Origin: Paracoccaceae bacterium
GTDB lineage: Bacteria; Pseudomonadota; Alphaproteobacteria; Rhodobacterales; Rhodobacteraceae
DNA: 64,000 nt
NCBI GenBank assembly: GCA_014654775.1
Contig: JACVZW010000075.1
Span: 1-64,000 of the forward strand
Reading direction: 5' to 3'
Within the stretch, counting starts at the first letter, position 1. The number at the start of each line of letters is the position of its first letter. This document shows positions 35,818 through 43,824 of the stretch, piece after piece. The position numbers were made by a program, and so were the translations under genes. The notes under the pieces are model-generated. The model saw only the letters and a program-made list of their open reading frames with translations. It made no database searches and had not been told where the DNA came from.

Positions 35818-36312
35818 TCAGCCCTGTTCGTCTTGGCATTCCAGCACGGCTTCCAGTCCGCGCATCGTGCCGGTTAAGTCGATCGACATGACCTCTGCCC
35901 CGTCGTGATACATTGTCATGGTCTGACGTTCGGCGATCGACATGAAGAAGTCCACGTTGTCGAAAACGATGTCCGCACCCGGGACGCCTTCAAGATACAT
36001 GCCCCGCGCCTCGCCTTCGAAGCCTTCACCGTCCAGCGAGAAGCTGATCGGATAGTAGGCTCCTTCTTCGATATCGCCCCAGGCATCGTTGAAGGCGGTG
36101 ACATAGCCGGTGTTATCCCGCCGATCCAGACCGATGCGCACGATGGAGCCATCGGAGAAATAGCTTTGAATCAGGCAGCCGTTTCCGAGCGAGGGATCGA
36201 TCAGCACGTCCCAGTAATCGGACGCCCCCCATTGTTGCAGGTCTTGCGCCTGCGCTGCGCCACCCGCGCAGATGGCAGCAAGAGACAGGGCTGCGGCCGT
36301 TCTTTTCAACAT
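35818..36312 (-). CDS. Secreted protein of unknown function, paralog 1
   Basis: A 164-residue exported protein with signal peptide MLKRTAAALSLAAICAGGAAQA. It has no family I can name. The mature part is acidic and beta-rich and has two cysteines, one in NGCLIQ and one in ECQDEQG, likely a disulfide joining the two ends. It is clearly paralogous to the next upstream gene (36558-37067). Shared blocks are IDPxLxNGCL, VRIGxD, GxPGAD/N, FDNxDF, HDGxEVMS and ECQDxQ. The pair probably arose by tandem duplication, and 245 bases separate them. Confidence 0.85.
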   Translation of the reverse strand: MLKRTAAALSLAAICAGGAAQAQDLQQWGASDYWDVLIDPSLGNGCLIQSYFSDGSIVRIGLDRRDNTGYVTAFNDAWGDIEEGAYYPISFSLDGEGFEGEARGMYLEGVPGADIVFDNVDFFMSIAERQTMTMYHDGAEVMSIDLTGTMRGLEAVLECQDEQG

Positions 36313-36557
36313 GGTGACCTCCTACACACACACCAAACACCGTGGCGGCAGATTAGCAGTCTGCAGCGCCTTTGCGACCGGAAAATCCATTCGGAATCCT
36401 TGGCCACCGCGGTCTTAGTGTTTTCCCGGCAGCGAGGCGGATTGCCGACCACCGGGCCATCGGATCGGGATGGCCCGGTGGGGTGACATATCCCGCGACG
36501 TCGTGATCCTTGGTTTCCCGACAGGGCGCGGACCCAAGGCGCGGGAGGGGCGGCAGG

Positions 36558-37067
36558 TCAACCGGCCGAAGCGGCGTTCTGCTTGTCTTGGCATTCGATC
36601 AGGGTCTTCACCGCATCGGCGGACCCGCTGACATCAAGCGACATCACCTCTGTCCCATCATGGGACAGCGTCAGGTTCTCGGCAGCCACGAGCAGGGCAA
36701 GGAAGTCGGGATTGTCGAAATCCACATTCGCGCCCGGAAGGCCGTCGATGGGGTAACCGACCGCTTCGCCGTCGAAGGACTGATCGTCGAGGGTGATCGT
36801 CACCGGGTAGGACTGGCCTTCCACGATGTCGGCCCAGGCGGGATTGGCCGACAGGATGTAGCCGAAACCCGTGGTCATATCGATGCCGATGCGGACAACC
36901 GAATTGTCGTCGAACTCGCCATACATCAGGCAGCCGTTGTTCAGGGTCGGATCGATGGCGATGGCCCAGCCGCCCGCCTCGGCGTAATCCTGCAACTCCT
37001 CTTCGGCCAAAGCAGGAAGTGCAAGAACCATGGCTGCAACGGCAGCCGTCCAAAACGTCTTCATCAT
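36558..37067 (-). CDS. Secreted protein of unknown function, paralog 2
   Basis: A 169-residue exported protein with signal peptide MMKTFWTAAVAAMVLALPALA, paralogous to 35818-36312 over its whole length. Like its partner it keeps two cysteines (NGCLMY and ECQDKQ) and the blocks VRIGID, GLPGANVDFDNPDF and HDGTEVMSLD. It has an extra Ala/Ser tail. The function is unknown. Downstream at 36449-36481 lies a perfect 12-bp inverted repeat (CCACCGGGCCAT and complement, 9-base loop) that may end its transcript, though no T run follows. Confidence 0.85.
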   Translation of the reverse strand: MMKTFWTAAVAAMVLALPALAEEELQDYAEAGGWAIAIDPTLNNGCLMYGEFDDNSVVRIGIDMTTGFGYILSANPAWADIVEGQSYPVTITLDDQSFDGEAVGYPIDGLPGANVDFDNPDFLALLVAAENLTLSHDGTEVMSLDVSGSADAVKTLIECQDKQNAASAG

Positions 37068-37155
37068 TTACTCCACATACCGTGCCCCCGTGCGGGGCGA
37101 CGGGACACTAGCCAAGGCGTGACAGGGGTCAACGGGCAAATGCGTGGAAATCAGA

Positions 37156-37860
37156 TCAATCTGGCTGAAGCATGTAGCCTTCGCCACGCACCGTCTGCAG
37201 ATAGCGGGGCTGACGGGGGTCATCCTCGATCTTGCGGCGCAGGCGGGTGATCTGGACGTCCACGGCGCGTTCCTGTGCGCCATCCTCGCCGCCACGGCCA
37301 AGGTCGCCCACCAGTTTCTCGCGCGGGATGGGCTGGCCGGGCTGCGCGGCGAAGAGGCGCATCAGCGCGGATTCGGTGGCCGTTAGGCGGACGGGATCGG
37401 GGCCACGCCAGAGCTCTCCGCGATCCATGTCGTAGCGGACCGCGCCCATATGCAGCACCTTGGGCACTTGCGGCGCAGGCTGGGCCTGCGGGACGCGGCG
37501 CAGGATGGCGTTGATCCGCAGAAGAAGCTCTTTCGGTTCGAAAGGTTTGGCGAGGTAGTCATCGGCGCCGGCCTCGAACCCTTCGATGCGGTTCTGGGTT
37601 TCGCCGCGCGCGGTGAGGAGCAGGATCGGCACCCCGTTGCGGGTGCGCAATTCGCGCGTCAGGGAGATGCCGTCTTCGCCCGGCATCATCACATCGAGGA
37701 CGATCATGTCGAATTCCAGCCCGGCCAGCAGGCGACGGGCCTGCGCGGAATCGCGGGCGACGGTCACCAGATAGCCGTTGCGCATCAGGAATTTCTGCAA
37801 CAGGCCACGGATGCGTTCGTCGTCGTCGACGACCAGAAGATGCGCTTGCGGTTCGGTCAT
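37156..37860 (-). CDS. petR: OmpR/PhoB-type response regulator, PetR-like
   Basis: A 234-residue two-component response regulator. The receiver domain has the acidic pair Asp12-Asp13, phospho-acceptor Asp56 in MIVLDVMMPGEDG, Thr in LLLTARGET and Lys in LAKPFEP. The C-terminal winged helix ends EDDPRQPRYLQTVRGEGYML. Its start overlaps the stop of the MarR gene by 4 bases. In Rhodobacter capsulatus this MarR-response regulator pair is petP-petR next to petABC. Here it is about 18 kb away. The symbol rests on that gene pairing, and no sensor kinase is adjacent. Confidence 0.85.
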   Translation of the reverse strand: MTEPQAHLLVVDDDERIRGLLQKFLMRNGYLVTVARDSAQARRLLAGLEFDMIVLDVMMPGEDGISLTRELRTRNGVPILLLTARGETQNRIEGFEAGADDYLAKPFEPKELLLRINAILRRVPQAQPAPQVPKVLHMGAVRYDMDRGELWRGPDPVRLTATESALMRLFAAQPGQPIPREKLVGDLGRGGEDGAQERAVDVQITRLRRKIEDDPRQPRYLQTVRGEGYMLQPD

Positions 37861-38357
37861 TTCTCTCCCTCGCGGAGGGATTGATACTGTCTCCGCATCT
37901 CGGGGTCCATCATCGCCTCAAGGACCGTGCGGAAGCCCTGCACGGCGGCGGGGCCTGCCGCGCGATAGGCGGCGCGCATGCGGGCGCGTTGGGCATCGGA
38001 AAGCTGGCGTTCGAGGTCCTGCCCCTTGGGGGTGAGGTAGAGATTCCGCTCGCGCTTGTCGGATTTACCGACGCGCGCCTCGACGAGGCCGTCGTCGATC
38101 AGGCTGCGCAGCACGCGGTTCAGGCTTTGCTTCGTGACACCGAGGATGGTCAGGAGGTTCGAGACCGTGGTGCCGGGCGAGCGGTGGATGAAATGGATGG
38201 CGCGGTGGTGGGCGCGGCCGTAATCCATGGTTTCAAGGATGCGGTCAGGATCGGCGGTGAAGCCGCGATAGGCGAAGAACATCGCCTCGATCCCCTTGCG
38301 GAGCTGCTCATCGGTGAGGAAGAGCAGGCTTTCGCCGCCGGTATTGCCCTCTGCCAT
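37857..38357 (-). CDS. petP: MarR-family regulator, PetP-like
   Basis: A 166-residue MarR winged-helix regulator, expected to be a dimer. The recognition region is TVSNLLTILGVTKQSLNRVLRSLIDDGLVEARVG, and the wing SDKRERNLYLTPKGQDL is typical. It is coupled to the downstream response regulator by an ATGA overlap, as in the petPR pair described in Rhodobacter capsulatus. It is divergent from ilvE, and a dyad at 38398-38418 in the shared upstream region could be its operator. The ligand is unknown. Confidence 0.85.
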   Translation of the reverse strand: MAEGNTGGESLLFLTDEQLRKGIEAMFFAYRGFTADPDRILETMDYGRAHHRAIHFIHRSPGTTVSNLLTILGVTKQSLNRVLRSLIDDGLVEARVGKSDKRERNLYLTPKGQDLERQLSDAQRARMRAAYRAAGPAAVQGFRTVLEAMMDPEMRRQYQSLREGEK

Positions 38358-38397
38358 CCGCGCCTCCCTTCGTTGGCGAGGAATTTACGTCAGCCTT

Positions 38398-38418
38398 GTT
38401 GACTTTCCAAGTCACAAC
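38398..38418. promoter_or_regulatory. Candidate operator in the petP-ilvE intergenic region
   Basis: GTTGACTTTCCAAGTCACAA followed by C, containing the perfect 6-bp dyad TGACTT-TCC-AAGTCA (38400-38414) flanked by GTTG and CAAC. Its size and position, 40 bases ahead of petP and 90 ahead of ilvE, suit a MarR-type operator. TTGACT may also serve as a -35 element for ilvE. Confidence 0.4.
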
Positions 38419-38508
38419 TGTTAGCTCAGCCTCGCTTTTGCGCAATATTATGTCCGATGCGGACCTAAACGGCGCAACAATCGGAAATTCTGCCCTTGGG
38501 AGTGGGAC

Positions 38509-39375
38509 ATGGCTGGTTACGATGATCGCGACGGGTTCATCTGGATGGATGGCAAGCTGGTGGAGTGGCGCGGCGCGAATGTCCACATCCTGACCCATGC
38601 GCTGCATTATGCGAGCGCGGTGTTCGAGGGCGAGCGCTGCTATAACGGCAAGATCTTCAAATCGACCGAGCATTCGGAGCGGCTGCGCATGTCGGGCGAG
38701 CTTTTGGACATGCCGCTGCCGTTTTCGGTGGAAGAGATCAATGCCGCGAAGGAAGCGGTGCTGAAGGCCAACAACCTGACCGATGCCTATGTGCGCGCCA
38801 TCGCGTGGCGCGGGGCGGGCGAGGATATGGGGGTCGCGTCGAAGCGGAACCCGATCCGTCTGGCCGTGGCGGCCTGGACCTGGGGCAACTACTATGGCGA
38901 TGCGAAGTTCAAGGGCGCGAAGCTGGACATCGCAAAGTGGAAGCGTCCCTCGCCCGAGACGATCCCGCATGCGGCCAAGGCGGCAGGTCTCTACATGATC
39001 TGCACCATGTCCAAGCACGCAGCCGAGGCGAAGGGCTGCAGCGACGCGATGATGTTCGACTATCGCGGCTATGTGGCCGAGGCGACCGGGGCGAACATCT
39101 TCTTCGTGAAGGACGGGGAAGTGCATACGCCGATTCCGGACGCGATCCTGAACGGGATCACGCGGCAGACGGTGATCGGAATGCTGAAGGACATGCAGAT
39201 CAAGGTGCACGAGCGCCGGATTGAGGCGCATGAGTTGGAAGGGTTCCAGCAGTGCTTCCTGACCGGGACTGCGGCGGAAGTGACGCCGGTGGGTCAGATC
39301 GGGGATTACAATTTCGAAGTGGGCGAACTGACGAAGCGCGTCGCCACCGAATACGAACGGAAAGTGCGCGCCTAA
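38509..39375 (+). CDS. ilvE: Branched-chain amino-acid aminotransferase
   Basis: A 288-residue fold-type IV PLP aminotransferase for Leu, Ile and Val synthesis and breakdown. Family blocks include DGKLVEWRGANVHILTHALHYASAVFEGER at the N-terminus, AKAAGLYMICTMSKHAAEAKG around the cofactor lysine, and DYRGYVAEATGANIFFVKDGEVHTP. The C-terminal part carries FLTGTAAEVTPV. GGGAGTGGGAC precedes the ATG. It is monocistronic with its own terminator. Confidence 0.95.
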   Translation: MAGYDDRDGFIWMDGKLVEWRGANVHILTHALHYASAVFEGERCYNGKIFKSTEHSERLRMSGELLDMPLPFSVEEINAAKEAVLKANNLTDAYVRAIAWRGAGEDMGVASKRNPIRLAVAAWTWGNYYGDAKFKGAKLDIAKWKRPSPETIPHAAKAAGLYMICTMSKHAAEAKGCSDAMMFDYRGYVAEATGANIFFVKDGEVHTPIPDAILNGITRQTVIGMLKDMQIKVHERRIEAHELEGFQQCFLTGTAAEVTPVGQIGDYNFEVGELTKRVATEYERKVRA

Positions 39376-39404
39376 GGCGCGACATCGGAACCGACGGCCC
39401 GGAC

Positions 39405-39444
39405 GGGGCACCGCTACTTTGGGTGGCGGTGCCCCTTTTCCTTT
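39405..39444 (+). terminator. Rho-independent terminator of ilvE
   Basis: A 10-bp stem GGGGCACCGC / GCGGTGCCCC (39405-39414 with 39426-39435) with an 11-base loop is followed by TTTTCCTTTG. Confidence 0.9.
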
Positions 39445-39692
39445 GTGCCATCGGTCAGGCGCAGCGTGAGGATCGGCAGCGCGGCGATTCCGCGGCGCGC
39501 CGTCCGTTCCCGCAGGCTGCGGGCCAGAGCGAGGATGGTGCCGCCATCGGGGGCGATGGACCCGGGAAGATCAACAGCCACGTGGAAGGGGGTCATCGGC
39601 CCGCCCTGCACCGCCACGCGCAGCCTTGCGCCCGGCGGAAGATGCTTTGCCAGCGCGCGGCGCACCAATCCGGCGATCAGAGCTCTGTCCAT
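39414..39692 (-). CDS. Small hypothetical protein
   Basis: A possible 92-residue basic protein (starting MDRALIAGLVRRALAKHLPPG). I do not recognise it. It has a plausible amphipathic helix at the start and a strand-rich middle (RVAVQGGPMTPFHVAVDLPG), with G/C-rich third positions. It follows the deiminase gene by 57 bases on the same strand. Its last codons run through the ilvE terminator hairpin, which weakens the call because the C-terminal GTKEKGHRHPK then reflects the terminator. It may be real but truncated or unimportant. Confidence 0.4.
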   Translation of the reverse strand: MDRALIAGLVRRALAKHLPPGARLRVAVQGGPMTPFHVAVDLPGSIAPDGGTILALARSLRERTARRGIAALPILTLRLTDGTKEKGHRHPK

Positions 39693-39749
39693 TGTCCTGC
39701 CCCCATTCCCATGCCGGGGATCATGCGGCCGGAACTGTTTCGATTAGGT

Positions 39750-40748
39750 TCATAGCCTGTCGCGGATCAGGGGCGTGGTGGAACAATGCAGGCCGCCGCC
39801 GTTCTTTTGCACCTCGGCATAGGGGATGGTCACCCATGACACCCCTGCCGCCGCCAGACGGTCGAGCGTGCGGTTGGTGGCCCCTTCGGGCATCAGCACC
39901 TTGCCCGGGGCGATGGCCAGCGAATTGACGATCCAGCCATCATCGGCGGGATCGGTTTCGATCCAGCGGATGCCGCGTGCCTTCAACTCCTCCAAAAAGG
40001 AGAAGGGCAGGCCCATCGGGTTGAGGATCGCCAGATCGCGGTCGATCATCAGGAAGCTGACATCGAGGTGGATGTCGTAGCCCACCAGATCGACGATCAG
40101 CAGTTCCACCCCCTGACGCGCCAGCACCTCGCGCACCTGTTCAGCCCCGTCGCGGTTGACGCGGACGCCCACGCCGATGGCGCAGGTCTTTTCGTTCAGC
40201 CAGGCGAAGCTGCCGCCTTCCATGACGCCGGTGCCGTTGATCGTGCGCAGGATCGGAATGCCGAGGCGGGCGAGCGTGCGGGTGACGGCCAGTTCCTCGC
40301 CCCGCCGGATGCGGGCCCCCATGCGGCAGATGATGGCGCCGCCCTTGACCATGATCAGCGGGTCGCGGGTATAGACCTGTTTCAGGCGGTTGCCTGCCTC
40401 TCCCTCCAGATAGTGGACGATGACCCCTTCCGCCTCCAGCGCGGCGACGAAGGCGGCATGCTGGCGCTGCATCAAGGGGATGTCGGGCGGGGTGTCGGAC
40501 TGGAAGTACCAGCCGACGGCGGGATCGCCGAAGGACCCGATTTCCGGCAGGCGCTTGGCGGGGTCGACGACGGCCATCTCGGGGCCGGGGCGGTGCATCA
40601 GGATTTCGCGGATGCGGCCCACGTCATTGTCGATGCCCCAGGCCTTGCCCCAGGTCGAGGCAAGCTCGGCCGGGTCTTCGAAGCCGGGTTCGGCCCCGGC
40701 GGCGAAGGTCTTGATCGTCTGGGTGTAGATCCAGTGCGGATTGGTCAT
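39750..40748 (-). CDS. Arginine deiminase/dimethylargininase-fold amidinotransferase family enzyme
   Basis: A 332-residue protein of the guanidino-group-modifying superfamily (arginine deiminase, DDAH, amidinotransferase). Superfamily marks are ILMHRPGPEM near the N-terminus, YTRDPLIMV (Asp of the substrate site), VMEGGSFAW, DIHLDVSF (catalytic His region) and the catalytic cysteine in GGLHCSTTPL at the C-terminus. Which substrate is used (arginine, dimethylarginine or another guanidine) cannot be settled by eye. I placed the start at ATG 40748; the longer frame upstream is not conserved-looking. A small Arg-rich ORF lies 65 bases upstream. Confidence 0.88.
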   Translation of the reverse strand: MTNPHWIYTQTIKTFAAGAEPGFEDPAELASTWGKAWGIDNDVGRIREILMHRPGPEMAVVDPAKRLPEIGSFGDPAVGWYFQSDTPPDIPLMQRQHAAFVAALEAEGVIVHYLEGEAGNRLKQVYTRDPLIMVKGGAIICRMGARIRRGEELAVTRTLARLGIPILRTINGTGVMEGGSFAWLNEKTCAIGVGVRVNRDGAEQVREVLARQGVELLIVDLVGYDIHLDVSFLMIDRDLAILNPMGLPFSFLEELKARGIRWIETDPADDGWIVNSLAIAPGKVLMPEGATNRTLDRLAAAGVSWVTIPYAEVQKNGGGLHCSTTPLIRDRL

Positions 40749-40813
40749 GGCGGCCCCGAGTGATGTTCGGGGCCAGCCTATGCCTGCACCATGCAGAGCC
40801 GCAAGCGCCCGCG

Positions 40814-40981
40814 CTAAACGGTGCGACCCCGCGCGATGCGGAGGAAGTGGACCAGACGGCTGGACCCGGCGGCGGGGCGCGAGCGGTGCCAAGTATCGCG
40901 CGGGCTGCGCGAGAGGCGCAGGAATTGTTGTACGCGGCTGCCGGTGGAGGGGGTGCGCTTGTCGGCGATATGCTTGGTCAT
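40814..40981 (-). CDS. Possible 55-residue arginine-rich small protein or leader peptide
   Basis: A 55-codon ORF beginning MTKHIADKRTPSTGSRVQQF and ending RIARGRTV, with 11 arginines (one residue in five) and no acidic stretch. A strong ribosome site AGGAGG lies 5-6 bases before the ATG, which is the main reason to call it. It precedes the deiminase-fold gene on the same strand by 65 bases. It could be a small basic protein, or a leader peptide sensing arginine supply. The G/C-biased third positions also fit coding sequence. No family is recognised. Confidence 0.5.
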   Translation of the reverse strand: MTKHIADKRTPSTGSRVQQFLRLSRSPRDTWHRSRPAAGSSRLVHFLRIARGRTV

Positions 40982-41081
40982 GTCGTCCTCCTGTGCTGGG
41001 TGGAGGGGGATGCTAGCAGGGAATCACGGGGCGCCCTAGCGGCAGGAAGTGCGGGTTGCGGGCATATGCCCAAACCCCGCC

Positions 41082-42128
41082 TCAGGACAGGCGAGAGACC
41101 GCCCAGATCGCCGCATCGGCGACAGTGGGATCGGGGTCGGTGGTCAGCGCTTCGGCAACAGGGCGCAGGGTGGGCAGGCCGGAATTGCCGATGGCGTAAA
41201 GGACATTGCGGATGAAGCGATCACGCCCGATCCGCTTGATCGGGCTACCCGCGAAACGGGCGCGGAAGGCGTCATCTTCCAGCGCGGCAAGCTCGGCCAG
41301 TTCCGGCGCGCCGATGCGGGGTTGATACCCGATCTCGGAGGCGGCACGCGCGAACTTGTTCCACGGGCAGATGGCGAGGCAATCGTCGCAGCCATAGATG
41401 CGATTGCCCATCAGGGGGCGAAGGTCGGGGTCGACCGGGCCCTTGTGTTCGATTGTGAGGTAGGAAATGCAGCGCCGCGCATCCAGCCGGTAGGGCGCGG
41501 GGAAGGCACCCGTCGGGCAGATGTCGAGGCAGGCCGTGCAGCTGCCGCAATGCGAGGTTTCAGCGCTGTCCTTGGGCAGATCAAGCGTGGTGAAGATCGC
41601 ACCGAGGAAGACCCAGTTCCCCAGATCCCGCGACAGAAGGTTGGTATGCTTGCCCTGCCAGCCAAGGCCTGCGGCCTGTGCCAAGGGCTTTTCCATCACG
41701 GGGGCGGTGTCGACGAAGACCTTGATCGCGGCGCCCTGCCCTGCCCCGCCTTTCGCCGCCTGTTCCAGCAGCCAGCGACCCAGCCGTTTCAGCCGCCGCT
41801 TGACCAGATCGTGGTAATCCTTCCCCTGCGCATAGACCGAGATCGCGGCACGGTCGGGCTGGGCGAGGATGGCGAGCGGGTCGGTTTCAGGCGTATAGAC
41901 CTCGGCCAGCATGATGACGGACCGCGCTTCGGGCCAGAGTGCCGCAGGGTTGCCGCGCCAGTCGGAGCGGTCGGCCATCCACTGCATCTGGCCGTGATGG
42001 CCGTCGGCGAGAAACTGCATCAGGCGGGGCGCGGCCTCGGGGATGGCATCGGGCGCGCAAATGCCCATCGCGGCAAAGCCTTCGGCGCGGGCCTGTGCGG
42101 ACAACCGTTCCTTCAGATCGGCTGTCAT
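41082..42128 (-). CDS. queG: Epoxyqueuosine reductase
   Basis: A 348-residue cobalamin- and iron-sulfur-dependent enzyme for the last step of queuosine synthesis in tRNA. Two ferredoxin-like [4Fe-4S] motifs are visible: [16 protein letters not shown] and [14 protein letters not shown]. Upstream blocks include [11 protein letters not shown], the [11 protein letters not shown] region and [21 protein letters not shown]. The C-terminal HEAT-like segment ([18 protein letters not shown]) is present. The ribosome site lies inside an intergenic repeat copy immediately upstream. Confidence 0.96.
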   Translation of the reverse strand: MTADLKERLSAQARAEGFAAMGICAPDAIPEAAPRLMQFLADGHHGQMQWMADRSDWRGNPAALWPEARSVIMLAEVYTPETDPLAILAQPDRAAISVYAQGKDYHDLVKRRLKRLGRWLLEQAAKGGAGQGAAIKVFVDTAPVMEKPLAQAAGLGWQGKHTNLLSRDLGNWVFLGAIFTTLDLPKDSAETSHCGSCTACLDICPTGAFPAPYRLDARRCISYLTIEHKGPVDPDLRPLMGNRIYGCDDCLAICPWNKFARAASEIGYQPRIGAPELAELAALEDDAFRARFAGSPIKRIGRDRFIRNVLYAIGNSGLPTLRPVAEALTTDPDPTVADAAIWAVSRLS

Positions 42129-42150
42129 CTTCTGTCCTCAAATATCCTCG
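42126..42150 (-). repeat. Rhodobacterales intergenic repeat, copy 3
   Basis: On the minus strand CGAGGATATTTGAGGACAGA is followed by AGATG, where the ATG is the queG start. It is related to 14617-14640 and 22581-22604. The element therefore supplies the queG ribosome binding site (GAGGACAG). A GC-rich stretch with inverted segments (GGCGCGGCACGCGCC) lies just upstream. Confidence 0.6.
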
Positions 42151-42206
42151 GGGGGAGGCGCGGCACGCGCCGTGGGGGGGCCGAGACCCCCCTGCCCGGC
42201 TGGGGC

Positions 42207-42872
42207 CTAGAAATCGAGGTCCGCATAATGCTGCGGCGGCGGGAAGCCCGGCACCTGATCAGCCAGCAGGGTCCGGAAGCTGGGCCGGGATTTCACCTTG
42301 GCGTACCAGTCCTTGACCGTGGCCGAGCGGTTCCAGTCCACATCCGAGATGTAGTCGAGACAGGACAGATGGGCAGCGGCGGTGAAATCGGCCAGCGTCA
42401 TCACGTCACCGGCAAGCCAGCGACGCTGATCCAAAAGCCATCCCAGATAGTCGATATGGTATTTGATGCGGCTGGCCCCGAATTTGACGTTCTTGCTGTC
42501 GGGATAGCCCTGCCCCATCACCTTCTTGTTGACCCGTTCATAAAGAAGTTTCGAGGTGACCTCGCCATGGAACTTGTCATCGAACCAGGCGCAGAGGCGG
42601 CGGACTTCGTAGCGCTGTTCGGGGTCGCGGGGCATGAGTTGCGGGGTGGGAACGGTTTCCTCAAGAAACTCGCAGATCGCCTGGCTTTCCGACATCACGC
42701 GCGTGTCCCAGCGCAGGACGGGGATCTTGCCAGCAGGGTTGCGGCGCAGGAAATCGGGGGTGGGTTCCCAATAGCGCTCTTCGACCAGCTCCACCTCAAG
42801 CCGCTTTTCGGCAAGCGTCAGACGGACCTTGCGACAAAAGGGCGAGAGGGGGAAATGATAGAGACGGATCAT
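42207..42872 (-). CDS. Glutathione S-transferase family protein
   Basis: A 221-residue cytoplasmic GST-fold protein. The N-domain starts MIRLYHFPLSPFCRKVRLTLAEK, with the SPFCRK active-site region, then NPAGKIPVLRW and SESQAICEFLEE (glutathione-binding loop). A helical C-domain with WLAGDVMTLADFTAAAHLSCLDY follows, including the conserved N-capping box TLADF. The substrate is unknown. It is separate in sequence from the other GST at 14772-15377. It lies between mtgA and queG on the same strand. Confidence 0.92.
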   Translation of the reverse strand: MIRLYHFPLSPFCRKVRLTLAEKRLEVELVEERYWEPTPDFLRRNPAGKIPVLRWDTRVMSESQAICEFLEETVPTPQLMPRDPEQRYEVRRLCAWFDDKFHGEVTSKLLYERVNKKVMGQGYPDSKNVKFGASRIKYHIDYLGWLLDQRRWLAGDVMTLADFTAAAHLSCLDYISDVDWNRSATVKDWYAKVKSRPSFRTLLADQVPGFPPPQHYADLDF

Positions 42873-42945
42873 TAGGACGGCATACCCCTGCGGGTCTTGT
42901 AACTGTTTGGAGTCTCTTGCCCCTTCGGGGGGCGGAATTCAACGG

Positions 42946-43695
42946 TCATTCCTGAAAACAGGCGGCGCGGCCGTCGGCGGCGATGGTTTCGGCGCCGGAG
43001 AGGATGGCGCGGGTGCGGTTCCGGACGAAGTTGGAGGGGTTGGAGGCGGAACGGTTCTTCGGATCGGGCAGGACGGCGGCGAGGCGGGCGGCTTGCGTCG
43101 GGCTGAGGTCTTTCGCATCGACGCCGAAATGATGCTGCGCGGCGGCCTGCACGCCGAAGACGCCTTCGTCGAACTCGGCGACGTTGAGATAAACCTCTAG
43201 GATGCGGCTTTTGGACCAGAGGGTTTCCACGACGGGGGTCAGCGCGGCCTCCATCGCCTTCCGCGCCCAGGATCGGCCATGCCAGAGGAAGACGTTCTTC
43301 ACCGTCTGCTGGCTGATCGTCGAGGCCCCGCGGTTGGAGCCTTCGGCCACGGCCTCGCGGATGGCGGCCATGTCGAAACCCCAGTGAAGACAATAGTTTG
43401 CATCCTCGGCCGCGACGGCGGCACGGGCCATGACGGGGGCGATCTCTTCCATCGGGACCCAGTCTTTTTCGATCCCGCCGAGGCGGAAGCTCTCGCCCAG
43501 CTGGTAGAAGTTGATGGGCGGCGGGAGGAAAGAGAAGAGGAGGATCAGGAGGAGGTAAAGCCCGGCAATGCCTGCCGCAATCCGGCCCGCCCAGCGCAGA
43601 ACACGGCGCGGCAAGGGCTGCGCCACGGGAGCGGGCGCGGCCTTGACGGCGGTCTTCTTCGGCTTGGCTTTGGGTTTCTCGGGGCTGTCGGTCAT
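42946..43695 (-). CDS. mtgA: Monofunctional peptidoglycan glycosyltransferase
   Basis: A 249-residue GT51 enzyme that polymerises lipid II. A Lys/Pro-rich cytoplasmic tail (PEKPKAKPKKTAVKAAP) and one transmembrane helix (about 40-60) precede the catalytic domain. The motif EDANYCLHWGFDMAAIREA contains the catalytic Glu, followed by RGASTISQQTVKNVFLWHGRSWARKA. I chose the ATG at 43695. A longer form would start at 43818 inside the 55-bp repeat and adds a Cys/Pro-rich non-family segment. The ribosome site for 43695 is weak. Confidence 0.92.
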   Translation of the reverse strand: MTDSPEKPKAKPKKTAVKAAPAPVAQPLPRRVLRWAGRIAAGIAGLYLLLILLFSFLPPPINFYQLGESFRLGGIEKDWVPMEEIAPVMARAAVAAEDANYCLHWGFDMAAIREAVAEGSNRGASTISQQTVKNVFLWHGRSWARKAMEAALTPVVETLWSKSRILEVYLNVAEFDEGVFGVQAAAQHHFGVDAKDLSPTQAARLAAVLPDPKNRSASNPSNFVRNRTRAILSGAETIAADGRAACFQE

Positions 43696-43769
43696 GGCGG
43701 GGACAAGAACCACGGGCGGGGTAGCCGGGTCAAGGCACGGCGCGGGGGGAGGGGCGAAAAGGGCCGCAA

Positions 43770-43824
43770 CGGCTGTGCCCTGTTTTGTGCCGTATTCTGT
43801 GCAGCAAACTGTGGTCACGCTGCG
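43770..43824 (+). repeat. 55-bp dispersed element, copy B (12-bp periodic)
   Basis: Copy B of the element at 13785-13839, with 50 of 55 bases identical. TGTG recurs at 43774, 43786, 43798 and 43810, again exactly every 12 bases. It sits 75 bases upstream of the mtgA ATG, on the opposite strand orientation relative to that gene. Of the five differences from copy A, four fall at third positions of the frame that reads Cys every fourth residue. Confidence 0.75.

Noticed and set aside
43696-43818. A longer mtgA starting within the 55-bp repeat
   Set aside because: The extra segment is Cys/Pro-rich, not family-like, and overlaps the dispersed element; the start at 43695 suffices.
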